DNA from: Cloeon dipterum
Lineage: Eukaryota > Arthropoda > Insecta > Ephemeroptera > Baetidae
Direction of reading: 5' to 3'
Length of the DNA stretch: 64,000 nucleotides
Assembly (NCBI RefSeq): GCF_949628265.1
Contig: NC_088786.1
Span: 2,542,001 to 2,606,000 of the forward strand
The notes beneath the pieces were generated by a model. The model was not told the DNA's origin. It searched no databases and worked only from the letters and a program-made list of their open reading frames with translations. The translations under genes were made by a program, and so were the position numbers. Shown here piece by piece: positions 46,728 through 58,412 of this stretch. Positions within the stretch are counted from its first letter, which is position 1. Every line of letters begins with the position of its first letter.

Positions 46728-48795
46728 TTCTGCTATCCTGTTTGCAGAAAAGGAATATTATTCATGGGTATATTACATTTAGGTCCGAATAAATTAAAAG
46801 TTAATTGAACAATGGCAAGAAGTGACAAGTTTAGTAGAAACTCCATAACCGACCGAAACAAAATATTGTGACGACGTTTTCACGTGCCGATTTGATGTGG
46901 TTAAAAATAATTCCAAGAAATTAAATTTCAATAAATTTTTTTACTAATTTGACCAGCAGGATACAATTATGCGCATCAAAAATTAATATGACGTTTGAAT
47001 GTGCCGCAATATCACGTTCTTCTATTAGCCATACAACAGTGACGTACGTGCGGTACTAAATAAATTAACAAAAAAAAATTTAAGGCCAATGTCAAACTGC
47101 TCCTGTTCTATGTGTGGGCGCTTCCCGCCACTACAAGTTGAATTATCAAATGTTGGGATAATTCCCGTGGCTGTGAAAATGTGAAGCTGCACCTTCTCCC
47201 TATACTGCACAATCAGACTCGTACAGAAGCAGTCACATTAAAATGTTGCCCTTCGACCTAGATTGAGAATTCGTGCGGGATTAATCCAATCTGGAATAGT
47301 ATAAGATGAATATTAAGGACGAAAAGCTGCCCTCATATTATGTGATGCTCCTCATGACCCACATATTTATTGTATATTGACTGCTGTAAAGTAAATAAAA
47401 CTAAAATTTAATTGTAAAAATCAGAATGCCTTAATTTCTTTAGTAAAAAATGCGGCGGAAATTGGAAATTTTATCAATAAATTTTGCAAATAAGTCAAAA
47501 TTTAAATCTTTTTGTATGAATTGAAATTCGTCATCATTATTGCTCTTTTTGTCTTTAACCCTGAAGTGTTTTGTTTCTTCAATAAAAAATTACCTCGTTG
47601 ATGGGATTACAGATCAAATTTACCATTTCTTGTTCAATATAATTAAAACCAGGATTTCTGTTTGGCTGTTCTCTTTCGCAATGTGTGTATTGCATTTTGC
47701 TACACTCACCAGCTAACTTTCTACCAAAAGTTAACATTGATATTTATTTATATTTTTAGCCCTTTCGAAAAATTAAAGAGATTTCTTGTATGTTCAAGCA
47801 AATTATCAACAGGAATATAAATAACGTGCACTAACCTCTTGGCATTAATGTGTTGGTCGCTGTGAATCTTGTATTGTTATGCTGCTCGCCTCTCTTTCCA
47901 CATTCGTCTTTCGTGGTGGCTCCCTACTGACTGACAAGTGGAAGGTGAGTGTCAAAATTTTGTTTTGTAGGGAGAGCAGGTATCTGCTCTTGTTGAAGGT
48001 AGTATATATTAGGAACATGGTCCATAATCCGCTATAAATAAAAGGAACGTTATCTTTGACACGACGCTCCTACCTGCGATGCGGTGCCGCGGATGAGGGT
48101 TTATTTGTCTCCCCTTCCTCTTCGTTTTCTGAAGGTGACTACGCGGCCAAAACAGCTGCTGCTCGCGCCCTTAAGTTTCAGGTGTGTTTCTGATGTGACA
48201 GGTGAATTTTTGGTTGGCTGAGCTACGGTGGTTTGAGGAAAGTGGGATTCAATTGGAAGCATAATTATATATAGAGAGAGAGAGGAATAATAATTAGTGA
48301 TGCAGAATTGGTAATATTTGAGGAGAGAGGCTTTTGAGAATGGCATGGTCAAGCAGCAGAATAATAGATAGAAAGGAAGCGGTGGCGGCGATCGCTGCTC
48401 GCCACAGATCGGAAGCCGGCAGCCCCTTCGAGCATACACACGCACCAACAAACCAAAGACAGCGGACTACTCCGTACATTTATTAATTGTATTTCGCTTA
48501 ATTTCTTTTTAAATTAATCAGCCTGCTTAAACCATGCTTAAATTTTACGTTTGTACCGCGCACCGGGAATAATTGGTCCGCGTACGGATTTGCATTCTTT
48601 GTACCCGCGCATCCTTCTCGCTACTTGCCGCCTTGCCTGCGCGCTTCTTTTCCACCCAGCGCGGCGAAACCTTCAGAAAACGAAGAGGATGAGAAAGGCA
48701 AGGAAACTCAAGGCAACATGAGGGGGACATAAGCTATTTGATAAAAAAACACCTTTTTCCTCCTACCATCCCTCATCTTCCTATGAGTTTTTCAC
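46728..48795 (-). other. 5' UTR intron, non-coding exon and promoter of LRR gene 3; then unassigned sequence
   Basis: A non-coding exon ends at 47836 (GCCAAGAG|GTTAGT), equivalent to those of units 1 and 2. The duplication ends near 48.1 kb. Beyond it lies a 19-bp perfect inverted repeat, CTCTTCGTTTTCTGAAGGT at 48118-48136 and its complement at 48669-48687. It brackets about 570 bp with no supported gene. Confidence 0.4.
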
Positions 48796-48965
48796 AAGCC
48801 CGTTGGCTCGCATTGTTAAGGCATTATTCTGCTCAGCAAAGCAGGGGGATTTTTGAGCCATTCGGGGATCTAATACTGGTTGCCCTATGTCAGAGATGGC
48901 AAAAGGTGGTTAGTTAAGTGGCTCGAAATGCTCTAATAGCTCAACGGGCTGGGAGGCGCACCTTT
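48796..48965 (+). mobile_element. tRNA-like SINE, 3'-truncated copy
   Basis: Begins AAGCCCGTTGGCTCGCATTG, then TTAAGGCA, a tRNA-like 5' end with an A-box-like stretch. It then continues through GATCTAATACTGG and AACGGGCTGGGAGGCGCACC. It is an inverted copy of 50455-50628, about 80 percent alike by eye. It lies upstream of the lectin exons. Confidence 0.5.
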
Positions 48966-49484
48966 TCAGCGGCTTATCAATCAGACCTTGAACCAAACAT
49001 TTTTGGTTCAAATAATAAAAGCAACTTCACTCCAATTCATAATTATATTCATATTTATATTTGATGCTCCTCTGAAACATCAAAAGTCAAACTCTGATTA
49101 TGATTGATGAAAATTTCCCATCAGTCAGACTTGTGACATGCATTTCCTGATTTTTCCCGAATCGTGTGCGCATCACGTAGTTTCCAACTTTCGATTTACG
49201 ATCGAGTCTGAAACAATGATGCGGTCGGAGAGAATCGGATATTTCTTATTGGTGAATATTCTCTCTAACTCATATAAATCGTTATTTACAAAAACTTTTT
49301 AAGGTCGTGCACCTTGCCTTTTGCATTATCGTTGCCGCGGGAAAAACGGGAAAAACAAAAACATCAGTGAGAAATGCCAGGAGTTAGTTAAATAATAATC
49401 TACTATTTGCCCTTTGCTTGATTAAATTTATTTCAGAGGGTTTTATACCCCGCAACTACGATGTTGGAGGCAATATCAACAGTA

Positions 49485-51559
49485 GAATAAAATCCTCGAA
49501 CTTGGCTGTCAGCGCGATGACTGGGAACCGTCTGTTAATCACACTGAACAGAAAAAGGCCTCAAACGTTCGAACTAAATTTGTAAAATCCATTGATCTAA
49601 AAGGGAAGTTTAGGCGTTGGTACATTTCTAACTGTTGCGGTGCTCCGTATTCGGCTCGAACATGCAACTCCTCATCTTTGGGCGGAAAAGTAAATTATCC
49701 AGATTACGAAAGCGACTCAGACCAGCCACCGTCTGCGACAAAGAGCTCATCCGCTGGTAGATATAGAAACAAAATTTATTTGCTAGCTTTTAGTCATTTA
49801 TTAAAGGAAACGGAGAAGTCTCTTCAACGCTGGAAGATTCAACTGAGCCAAACACTAATACTGAAGTCTACTTTTATTTCTGTTCAATTTCCGCAACTGC
49901 GGATTTAAAATAATTTCATAGGTTAGTCCCGACGCATCTGTGATCGACGAAGGGTCGATCACGACGGAGGGAGACCCAGGTGCTGTTGATGGTATTAGCG
50001 CAACAGCTAATGACGAGTCGACCAGCGAGACTACCACCACTGTTTCTGAAACCAAAACCGATTGTCCAGTGCAAACATGTCCACCAAATCCGTGCGAACA
50101 AAACGTGAAAGATGCAATTTGTTTTTCTTGAGCCATGATTTAATATTCAAACATGTAGCCAGCTTTGATGATGGCGGCAGCTGCGGGAATGTGTTGGTTT
50201 TACCTTTTTTTTTTGCTCTTTTTTTCCCTGTCCGAGGACCGGGAAGGGCGCGCACTGCACTAGCACGAATGCTGAAACCCGGGTCCCAATAACACCGCGA
50301 ACGGATAACATGGGCGCACCAGGCCGCACAGGGACCTAGCCCACTCAAGGGCCACTTGCCTCCGCACCGAGGACTGCATTGAAACGCTAGACATTTGTCC
50401 CGTGAAGCCAAATCACGCATGCTGGAAAGGTGCAAACCAGCAAGTAGCGAGGCGGCGCCGGTGCGCCTCCCAGCCCGTTGAGCAATTTGAGCATTTTGAG
50501 TCACTAAACTAACCACTTTTTGCCATTTCTGACATTGGGTAGCCAGTATTAGATCTCCGAACTGCTCAAATACCTCCCATTGCTTTGACACTCCTGAGAG
50601 TGCCTTAACAATGCGAGCTAACGGGCTTTCTTAATTATAGTACTAGAATTGTAGAATTTCATATTTCGATTCCTAATATAGTTTGAAAACCTGAGAGTTC
50701 GACAAAACATGCCGAAAATTGGCAGAAAACGTTAAAACTGTAACTTTGGCGGCTTTTGGAATGAATAACTTATTCTAGAAAAACGCCGGTGACCAATCAG
50801 AGAAGGGAGAGGTCATCTCCGATTTGCCAGATCACAAACGACAGCCAGCGCAAGCAACAACGCGTATATTAGCCTTTCGTCGCTTCAGATGGCTGTCGCT
50901 GTGGCGCTGGTGTCTCGATCTAGCCAATCTCTCCACACTATGATTGGTCGCCGGCGTTCTTTTGGCTAACTTGAAATCTAAAACCGCGATTTTCGTTTTC
51001 GACGGCATTCTGCACACATATTGTCGAATATTTCGGCAGCCTAACCTAAATCAACCCTTCCAATTATGAATTTGCAAGTTAAAAGTTTGATTATTTCTGC
51101 TTTAAGTGCCTGCCAACGTGGGCTCCATGGTGCAAGTTTGTGAAAAGCAATATGTTTTTGCTCAGCAAACGGTGCGCGGTTCGTGCCAGTTTTAAATGCA
51201 ATTATTTCAAACTGCAATGATCTTAGGGCAATATCGCTGATGCCAACAAGGCTTGTTGCGCTCTGGGCAAGAAATTGGCTTCCCTTGAAACTCAGGTGGA
51301 GATGAAATGTTTGGCGGACTTCGCCAAAGCAAACACGACCAGCACGAAATATTGGGTTAGCGGGCTCGACTTTGGATGCCAGGGGAACTACAAGTGGTGC
51401 GGCCCTGACTTGGCGTTCGACTCGAATGAGAAACTGTGGTTGGCAGATCAGCCTGTTAAATCGGCAAACACCACCTGCGTTGCAGCAAATTTGGATCCGG
51501 CCAGTTTAGGCTTGTCAAACGAAAATTGCGAACTCAAAATAGGCTTTATCTGCGAATAA
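49485..51559 (+). CDS. C-type lectin domain protein with Ser/Thr/acidic linker (5' end unresolved)
   Basis: Probably a secreted sugar- or glycan-binding protein. Exons with consistent phases: about 49485-49756 (start uncertain), 49819-49865, 49922-50120, 51107-51171, 51227-51559. The N-terminal part has NCCGAPYSARTC and an acidic Ser-rich stretch (YPDYESDSDQPPSA). Then comes a Thr/Ser/Glu-rich linker (ESTSETTTTVSETK) with CPVQTCPPNPCEQ. The C-terminus is a C-type lectin fold: VCEKQYVFAQQ, ACCALGKKLASLET, YWVSGLDFGC, WCGPDLAF, TCVAANLDP, ENCELKIGFICE. The calcium site (EPN/QPD, WND) is not seen, so sugar binding is doubtful. An upstream piece, VVHLAFCIIVAA at about 49303, could be the signal peptide, but I could not join it with confidence. 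Poly(A) signal AATAAA at 51598-51603. Confidence 0.7.
50205..50628 (-). mobile_element. tRNA-like SINE, full-length-looking copy in lectin intron
   Basis: On the minus strand it starts AAGCCCGTTAGCTCGCATTG and TTAAGGCAC, close to the 5' end and A box of a tRNA. A weak B-box-like stretch (CAGTTCGGAGATC) follows about 50 nt on. A GC-rich body comes next, and an A-rich tail ends at 50205-50226 (complement of the T-runs). Antisense to the lectin gene. Its first 170 bp recur inverted at 48796-48965. Confidence 0.55.
50655..51065. mobile_element. Foldback MITE with CCAAT-bearing arms, copy 2
   Basis: The inner inverted repeats are AACGCCGGTGACCAATCA (50782-50799) and TGATTGGTCGCCGGCGTT (50941-50958), 17 of 18 matching. 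The outer parts resemble the 5.9-kb copy: TTGGCAGAAAACGTTAAAAC and CTTTGGCGG on the left, GCCTAACCTAAATCAACCCT on the right. The centre shares GTCTCGATCT. In the intron before the lectin exon at 51107. Confidence 0.6.
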
Positions 51560-51870
51560 GGCATCCGTCTTTGTCAAATATTGCTTATTAGGAAGGAAAT
51601 AAACATGATCACTTAAAACATTCACTGATCATTTTAATTTAAAAAAAATCAAAGAAAAATATTTTATAATAAAATTATCGAATATTGTTCGCATCAATTT
51701 GATCTGACAAAACATTAATAAATTATTTTAGAATTTTATTTACATATTTCGCAAGCAAATGAACTTGAAAAGGATTAATCACTATCATTTTACTACGCAT
51801 TGGCTTTTTCAATCGCATCCAGTAAGGGATTTGATTCCTTGGAGGAATTGATTTACACAGAAACATGCTC
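51537..51870 (+). repeat. Tandem duplication of lectin tail and TUT1-like tail, copy 1
   Basis: AATAGGCTTTATCTGCGAAT through GGAAATAAACATGATCACTT recurs at 52431-52510. A piece matching the last codons of the nucleotidyltransferase gene (TTTTTCAATCGCATCCAGTA, about 51800) recurs at 52792. So the convergent 3' ends of two genes were duplicated together, about 890-1000 bp apart. Confidence 0.7.
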
Positions 51871-52432
51871 GCTGGGAAAATCATATGCAGAAATGTAACG
51901 GCTTGTGGTAGAGTTATAATTTTTTACTGAGATACGTTGTCATAAAATCAAGATTAATTTTTGCTATTTCAAATTTTTTTGTTTCAAGTTTTGAATATAT
52001 ATTATCAACTCTTTCAAACGGCTATTTTTCGGCAATTTAGGTAGAGGGGAATAAAAAAAGTTGCAAATTTTTTCAGCTTTCCGAATTTGAAAGTTTTTGG
52101 TCCAGCATCCGCTTAACTCGTAAGCTTGGAGAATTGGAGATGATGCAACTCATCTAGATTTTTTTTTCATAAATAGAAAATGTGAAGATAGGTCAATCAA
52201 ATACGTAAGATCAGGTGTTGCCAGTTTTAATGAGTTCAATCATGCATACGCAACGTATTTCTTAAATTAATTTTGCTTTTTCACTTCGAATGCACACTTC
52301 AAAGCTGCGATTCATTTTTCGCGTGTGATTTCTCAGTGCATAACATTTTGGCCATTTTCAGGGTATTATTACAAAATTTCGAGTGCAGTTTTTCTTAATG
52401 AATAAGTCAGTTCTTTTGTGGTGAGCAACAAA
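51860..52432 (+). repeat. 570-bp repeat, copy 1 (pair with 57880-58412)
   Basis: Shares GGGAAAATC.TATGCAGAAAT, GTTGTCATAAAATCA, CAAACGGCTATTTTTCGG, AAGATCAGGTGTTGCCA and TTTCTTAATGAATAAGT with the later copy. Both are in the same orientation, and no coding capacity is seen. Confidence 0.65.
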
Positions 52433-52777
52433 ATAGGCTTTATCTGCGAATAAGGCATCCATCTTTGTCAAATAGTGTTAATTAGGAAGGAAATAAACAT
52501 GATCACTTGCTTTAAATTTTAAAAACGCAAAAAAATTCTAATACAACTCTCAAATTGTTAGCACCAATTTGATTTGACATAATGTTAAAATTATTTTAGA
52601 ATTTTACTTTCATATTTCGCAAGTAAATGAACTTCAAATAAAAATCTTTTTTTGACTTTTGACATGCACATATCTCATCACAATAATTGTAACGAATTAT
52701 ATACATCCAATTGCAAAAAAATACAATCATACAGTCACATTCATTAAAAAAGAAACATAGTAGGATTGATCACAGTT
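52430..52777 (+). repeat. Tandem duplication of lectin tail, copy 2, and 3' flank of the TUT1-like gene
   Basis: Second copy of the lectin end (non-functional here, only the last codons and its poly(A) signal). It runs into AT-rich sequence that ends at the TUT1-like stop codon. Confidence 0.6.
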
Positions 52778-55700
52778 TTACAACGCACTGACTTTTTCAA
52801 TCGCATCCAGCAAGGGATTTGGTTTCTTGGGTTTCTTGGGTTTCTTGGGGGGTTTGTTTGAGTTTGAGACTTTGACAGGCACTGGGTTTGTCTTCTGTTC
52901 TGTCAAGAATTCGAGCTGCTCTTCGAGTGTACAGCACTGTCTGTTCAGCGCCTGCCACTGGTCTCGGTATGGAGTTGCCATAGTGTTGTCCACCATGCTT
53001 TGCAAATTTTTGTCGACAAAGCAAATCAGGGAATGGAAAGTGTTAACTTCGCTTCCCGCATTCGTGAAGGAGATTTTGACATGGGTCGGCTTCACGTGAG
53101 ACGTCAGCTCCATCTTGAAAATCAGGTGGAATTCTCTGGATATCGTGTCCAAGTTATTGTAGAGCCTTTTGATCATCACTTTCGACGTCAATGCCTCTTT
53201 GATAAAATAGCAGGCATTCCCTTTCACTCGCTGCTTCTTGCGGGCGCCGAACAGAATGGTTGGAGTGCTCAAAGCCCACGCGGCCAATCGTTCGCTATTG
53301 CAAGGCGGCATTTTTTGTATTTTACTTGGTGGCGCGTCTATCAGAATGCTGCTTTCCTCGGAGCAGTTGAACACCTCTTTGAAAATGTCGTAGATCACGT
53401 TCACCACGTCCTCAAACCAAAGTTCTTGGATGGATTGGCTTTTGAGGCGCTCGAAATCCGGGAAATAGTTTTGCAGGAAGATTTTTTGTGAGAAGTTGTC
53501 TTGGCACTTAGGCAATTTATTTTTGCTCGGGGTAAACTTCAGCAAATCTGGAAATTAATTAGGTTATAGTTATATAATTAAAAAAAATATTGTCAAAATG
53601 TCACGGGAAGGGGGGGGGGAGAATAAATTAAAAGGTTTTGACAAAATATTCAGTTTTGACTTTTACAGGACAATTTTGGAAAACTGAGACTCCTCGTCTC
53701 GCCGTGGTGCAATTTAAAAAAAAAGATGTACTTTGGTTTCCTTTAGCCGAGCCCAATTGACCTAACAACAAATTTGATGTACACTGTCAATTTATATTTT
53801 GGAAATGAGAAATGAGCTCGGGATTTTGTAATTTTGAAAATATGCTCAAAAGGTGTCCCGTGATATTTACGAACTTGTGTGAAAATAACAAGTAACAAAT
53901 TTAAAAAATAAGGCTACAAGTAAACATCACCTTGGATTTTTAAAATTTTAAGACTTCAATTTTCGGCCTGATCTGTCCTAACGCGCGCCAGCACACCCAA
54001 GGCGCGAAACAAGAAACACCATCAATCAAAGGCTCACTGATTAGCACAAAAACTTATCTTAACATTGTTTCTGTTGTAAACAAACTATTTTAGCCATAAA
54101 TGCCAACAAAATTAGAAATTTCCTGGTTTTAACCACCCTGGCTAAAACTGCGGCTTGTCAACATTCGGGACATTGATTAGAGGAGGTTTAGACGAGTCTA
54201 ACGGTGGCTAATTTTTGCAATTCTGATGGTTAGGAGTTTACAATACTGGAAAAGCACAAAAAAAAAAATCGAAAATTCGTGTTTTTTCGAGTCGAAAGAT
54301 AACAAATATCATGGGACAATGTTTAAAGATAATTTTCAAAATTCCAAAATTTTAATTAGGAACAAAAATTAACAGTAATGACTTTTGACCTTTAAGCGCT
54401 GGTGTCAGTTCGATCAGACTTGGCAGGAGGAATTAAAGCTCGCAATTTTTTGACATTTCCGAAGAAGGTCTCAAAATTCCCGTGACATTTCGTCATACAC
54501 TACACATTATGAAAACAAACCTTCAAGGCTGAAATTGGTCTCGCGTTCGCAGTAATCTGCCATCTGGGTGCATCTAGTAGTAAAATAAGTCAAGGGCACG
54601 GCCAAATTTTTGGCGATGTTGTGGTTCAGCTCAAAGGGATCTTGAACGCACACTGGCTTTTTCACCTGCAGACTTTCCTTCCCTTCCAGCTGCGACAGAC
54701 CCTGCATTTCCTCTGGCAGGGTTTCGGCTTGCAGGAACTTCCACTTTTCGAAGGTTGACGCGGTCAACGGGCAAATCACGTCCACCGCAAGGTCCAGCTG
54801 AGCGAGAAACTTGAAATAGGCAACGACCAGCTCCTTGAGGGTGCTCTTGTTCTCGTTGGCGATGCGCTCTCTCCTGAAGCTGCAGACCCAGCCCTGGTTG
54901 AGCACCAGTGGGTCCGAGCCTTCCTTGAGCTGCAAAATGGGCGGAAGCATCGGCTGAGGCAGTGTTTGCAGGAAAAAAATGGCCAGCATGGTCAAGCAGT
55001 AGTTGGACATTTGGATGTTTTGCGCCTTCCTCCACTGCTTGATGACGAAGAAGAGTAAGAAGATGCGCTCGTCTTGCGACGCGACAAACTGGAGGAACTG
55101 ACTGTTATACACGCCGAGCATGTTTTTGAACGTGACGTCGCATTCCACGTTGGTTGGAATGTGCAGGAAGTGCAGCACTGGCACTCTGGCACCCGGCACA
55201 GAGTGGATGTTCCGGAACATGTGAGGCTTTTTGTAGAACAGCTTCACCGCTGCTTTCAGAAGCTGTTTGTGCGCCATTTTACTCAACGGCTTGTCAAAGT
55301 TTGAATCTGCGTAGTCTGAAATCAAGTCAATTCAGGCATTAAAATTAAAAAATTTGCAAATTCCAGGTAAAAAAATCCCGACGATTTAAAATATTCACTT
55401 TTTGAATTGGAGGATGAACTGATTGCCAATAGGGGTTAGCACCCCGAAAACCATTCAGCTCACCAGGAAAGGTCAAGCCAAATCGAACGCTGTTCAGTTT
55501 TTGCATTTCTGACGCTTTGAACCAGAGATTTGGCGCTCACAATATTTTCAAAAATTCGAAAAATTCGTGTTTTTTGAGATTCAAAATTTAACATCCTCAT
55601 AAACGAATCGGAATATCACTTTGAAATTTTCATTAAGTTAACACATACCCTGAGACAAATTTTTGGGAGCATTTCGGATTTTTAAAGTAAGACGCCGGTT

Positions 55701-56929
55701 TTCAAAACCCCCAAAACACCTCGAAAATGACCCTTGAAGACTTTTGACCTTGAGCGATGACCTTAAATTTGGAGTTTATTCGATCGCGCTTGACGAGGAG
55801 TTAAAATCACACCTTAATTCGCCAAAAATGTTCCGCAAAATCCGCAAAAATAAAAATATTTTTTAAAAGTGAAAAAATTTTGTTACAGGACCAGCTGTTA
55901 ATTTCTAAAACAATATCTCAAGCCGATAATATACCATTCCCATGAAGAGTCTTAAATTCAGGAACCTTTCCGGAAAGCTCAAAACGACCCAATAATTGAT
56001 TTGTCTTGTTGAAGGGAGATTTAAAAAAAAAATATTCAGTTCTTAAACTCAAAAGCAATGTTAGATAGAAATATTTTGAGTTCTGGTTCTAATTTCCATC
56101 CCTTCTTGTTGGTAGAAAAAGCTGTACCTAATTTGACGTGGACGTCGATGTCACTGTCAATATCGGCCAGGCCCGTGGCCCTGGAGCCGTAGACGAAGCA
56201 ATGGACTTCCCCATTACAGAGAGGCTGGATGGTTCTCACAATGTCTGCCAAAAGGTGTTCAGTCTGCATCTGGTGCTGCCTCTCGACTTCTGGCGTTACA
56301 GCCAATTTACAGGCGATGGCTAGCTGCTTGGCCTGCACCTCCCAAGAATCACTACAGTCCGATTGTACGCCTTCCAACTTCGGTGCAGGCAGGTTTTGCA
56401 ATTTATGTTTAAACATTGGCCGAGTATTTATGTATGCACCCCGATGCGTAATATTTGAGCTCAAAGCCTTCTCTGCACTAATCCTAAAAATAAATTACAG
56501 AGATTAGTGGGAAAATTTGATGTTGTGTCACTTCTTCTTACTGATTTTGGTAGCTGATACTGTAAGAGTGATTGTCAATCTGGCGCACTTTTGCGTAGCC
56601 ATACCTTCGCATAGCGTAGCACATGTCTCGATAGTCCAAAAACGTGTGTACCTCTGAATATGAAAGTTCTGCTTGCGTGATTTTTACTTAATTTATTTAT
56701 GGAAAGAGTAATTTTATTACATACCTGCAAAAGATGCGTAAATTGTGAGTCCATCCCACGTTACATCAGGACATTCTTGACATGTCTTCTTCTTTGTTAC
56801 ATGATCTTCTGAGCTTTCGTGTAGTTTCCAATATTCCTCAACCTCATCCGTTTTCGACGAACTGGACCTGTCCGAGAGGTCTTTTGTTATCCATTTATCG
56901 CAGACGAAACACCAATTTCCTTGTGCCAT
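52778..56929 (-). CDS. Non-canonical poly(A)/uridylyl polymerase, TUT1 (U6 TUTase / Star-PAP)-like, 745 aa, 5 exons
   Basis: Exons: 56725-56929, 56542-56653, 56128-56483, 54521-55315, 52778-53547 (2238 nt). Likely adds nucleotides to RNA 3' ends in the nucleus; U6 snRNA is the target of the TUT1 family. N-terminal zinc-finger-like module (CFVCDKWITKDL, then HESSEDH). An RRM-like segment follows (VHTFLDYRDMCYAMRRYGYA). Then the polymerase-beta nucleotidyltransferase core VYGSRATGLADIDSDIDVHV, with two aspartates, and the third aspartate in VECDVTF. The PAP-associated part has SNYCLTMLAIFFLQTLP and the hallmark VQDPFELNHNIAKNLAVP. A C-terminal domain of about 190 residues ends in a Pro/Lys repeat (PPKKPKKPKKPNP). 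The long low-complexity insert of vertebrate TUT1 is absent. Catalytic residues look intact. TUT1 is the best match by domain order, but another family member is possible. Confidence 0.85.
54165..54470 (+). repeat. Dispersed repeat family A, copy in TUT1-like intron 4
   Basis: GAGGAGGTTTAGACGAGTCT, AACGGTGGCTAATTTTTGCA, TTCTGATGGTTAGGAG. The second half has GACTTTTGACCTTTAAGCGC and a TTCGATCAGACTTGGC match to the long family form. Confidence 0.55.
55380..55870 (+). repeat. Dispersed repeat family A, long copy in TUT1-like intron 3
   Basis: The most complete copy: AACCATTCAGCTCACCAGGA, AATCGAACGCTGTTCAGTTT, GAACCAGAGATTTGGCGCTC. It then continues with ACCCTGAGACAAATTTTTGG, GACCTTGAGCGATGACCTTA and ATTCGATCGCGCTTGACGAG. 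It can serve as a family reference. Confidence 0.65.
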
Positions 56930-57879
56930 CGTTCCTGAACGAAAAGAGAAATTAATATCAAAACTGCAAAAAGGAACAAAGCAACCGACCGGAATAAAAA
57001 AAGTAAGAAATTTAATGTTTAAATATATATGCATACTTTGACAAGATTTCCCAGATGATTAATAATAATTTATCTAATACATACCCAATTTCTCCAAATT
57101 TATGTTAAACACCACTTACATACGTAATTCAGTGTAACGGACTTTTAATAATTCGCGGACTCAAGAATTTGGGGTAAGTGCCGTTAACGATAAAAATATT
57201 AATGTATGTAATTGTAATTGATTTAATTGTATTATACAGTCCTGTTGACGATTAAACAAGTCTGTGTTAAAAAGAAGAAATATTATGTATTTGGTCATCT
57301 CTTCCCTTGTGACCAAAATATCATAAATGACGTATCATACATACAGCCACAGGGTTTCGTCTTCTGTCTTGCGTTCTTGTATTGTATTCTACTTTCTGCC
57401 TCGCTCCGTTTCTTGAGTGAGACCTGGACTGTTTGGCTTGACAAACAAATTGAGTTGTTGGTTTTTTTGAAAATATATGTATCTACTGGACCGTACTGGA
57501 CTATACACAAAGCGCCAAGCGCCACTGCATAAACACGATAAACACCATAAACAGTGGGATGTGATTGGGGGGGGACGGCCCTACTACTTCTATTCATCAT
57601 CGCCAGATGGCAGCAAGAGTCTGTCGTGTCTAGGGCACAAACAGGCTCAGTACGGTATACACTGTATACAGGCAGGCGTAAGGCACAAAAAATTCGAAAA
57701 GGATAAAAATTATTTTTATTATTTAAATCTTCTTTATAATTTACAAGAAAACGCGCATATCAACTGAAATCGAAAGTATTTTTCGTATATTTTGCATCAC
57801 TATTGGCACGTTTATAGAGACCGCTTCGACAAAAAATATTATTTAATCTCTCATAGCGAGACTATACTTTTGGAAAATT

Positions 57880-58412
57880 CCTGACAGAAATGTGCTTGCA
57901 GGGAAAATCGTATGCAGAAATTTAATGGATTGTGGTCTTGGATATTATGTTGTCATAAAATCATTTTTTTGCCATTTTAAATTTTCTTGCGTCTCTATCA
58001 ACGTTTTCAAACGGCTATTTTTCGGAAAGTTAAGTAGAGGAAAATTTGAAAAAATTGCTAAATTTATCAGCTTTCCGAATTTGAAGTTTTTCCAAAATAT
58101 TTGGTCCAGCGTCCGCCTAACTCAAAGGCTTGGAGATGTGCGCGCATCTCTAAATAAATTATGTGTCAAGAAAGGCGATTGAAAAGAAAATACGTAAGAT
58201 CAGGTGTTGCCAATTTTAATAAGTTCACACATTCACAGGTTTCTTACATTAATTCTGCTTTTTCATTTCGACTGCACACTTTAAAGCTGCGATCCATTTT
58301 CCGCGTGTGATTTTTCAGTCCAAAACATTTTGGCCGCATTTTCAGCGTATTATTACAAAATTTCGAGTACAGTTTTTCTTAATGAATAAGTTATTTTGTG
58401 GTGAGCAACAAG
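57880..58412 (+). repeat. 570-bp repeat, copy 2
   Basis: Matches 51860-52432 in order and orientation with scattered small deletions; ends TTTTGTGGTGAGCAACAAGA. Confidence 0.65.

Noticed and set aside
48101-48451. 116-codon minus-strand ORF beyond LRR unit 3
   Set aside because: Mixed low-complexity composition and no recognisable motif; it overlaps a purine-rich tract.
50031-50591. 186-codon minus-strand ORF in the lectin intron
   Set aside because: It runs through the body of the SINE-like element and out into lectin exon sequence; no domain is seen, so it is a chance ORF.
57227-57767. Overlapping ORFs of about 100 codons on both strands
   Set aside because: No domain, no splice signals in phase with neighbours, simple-sequence content (Lys-rich run, G run).
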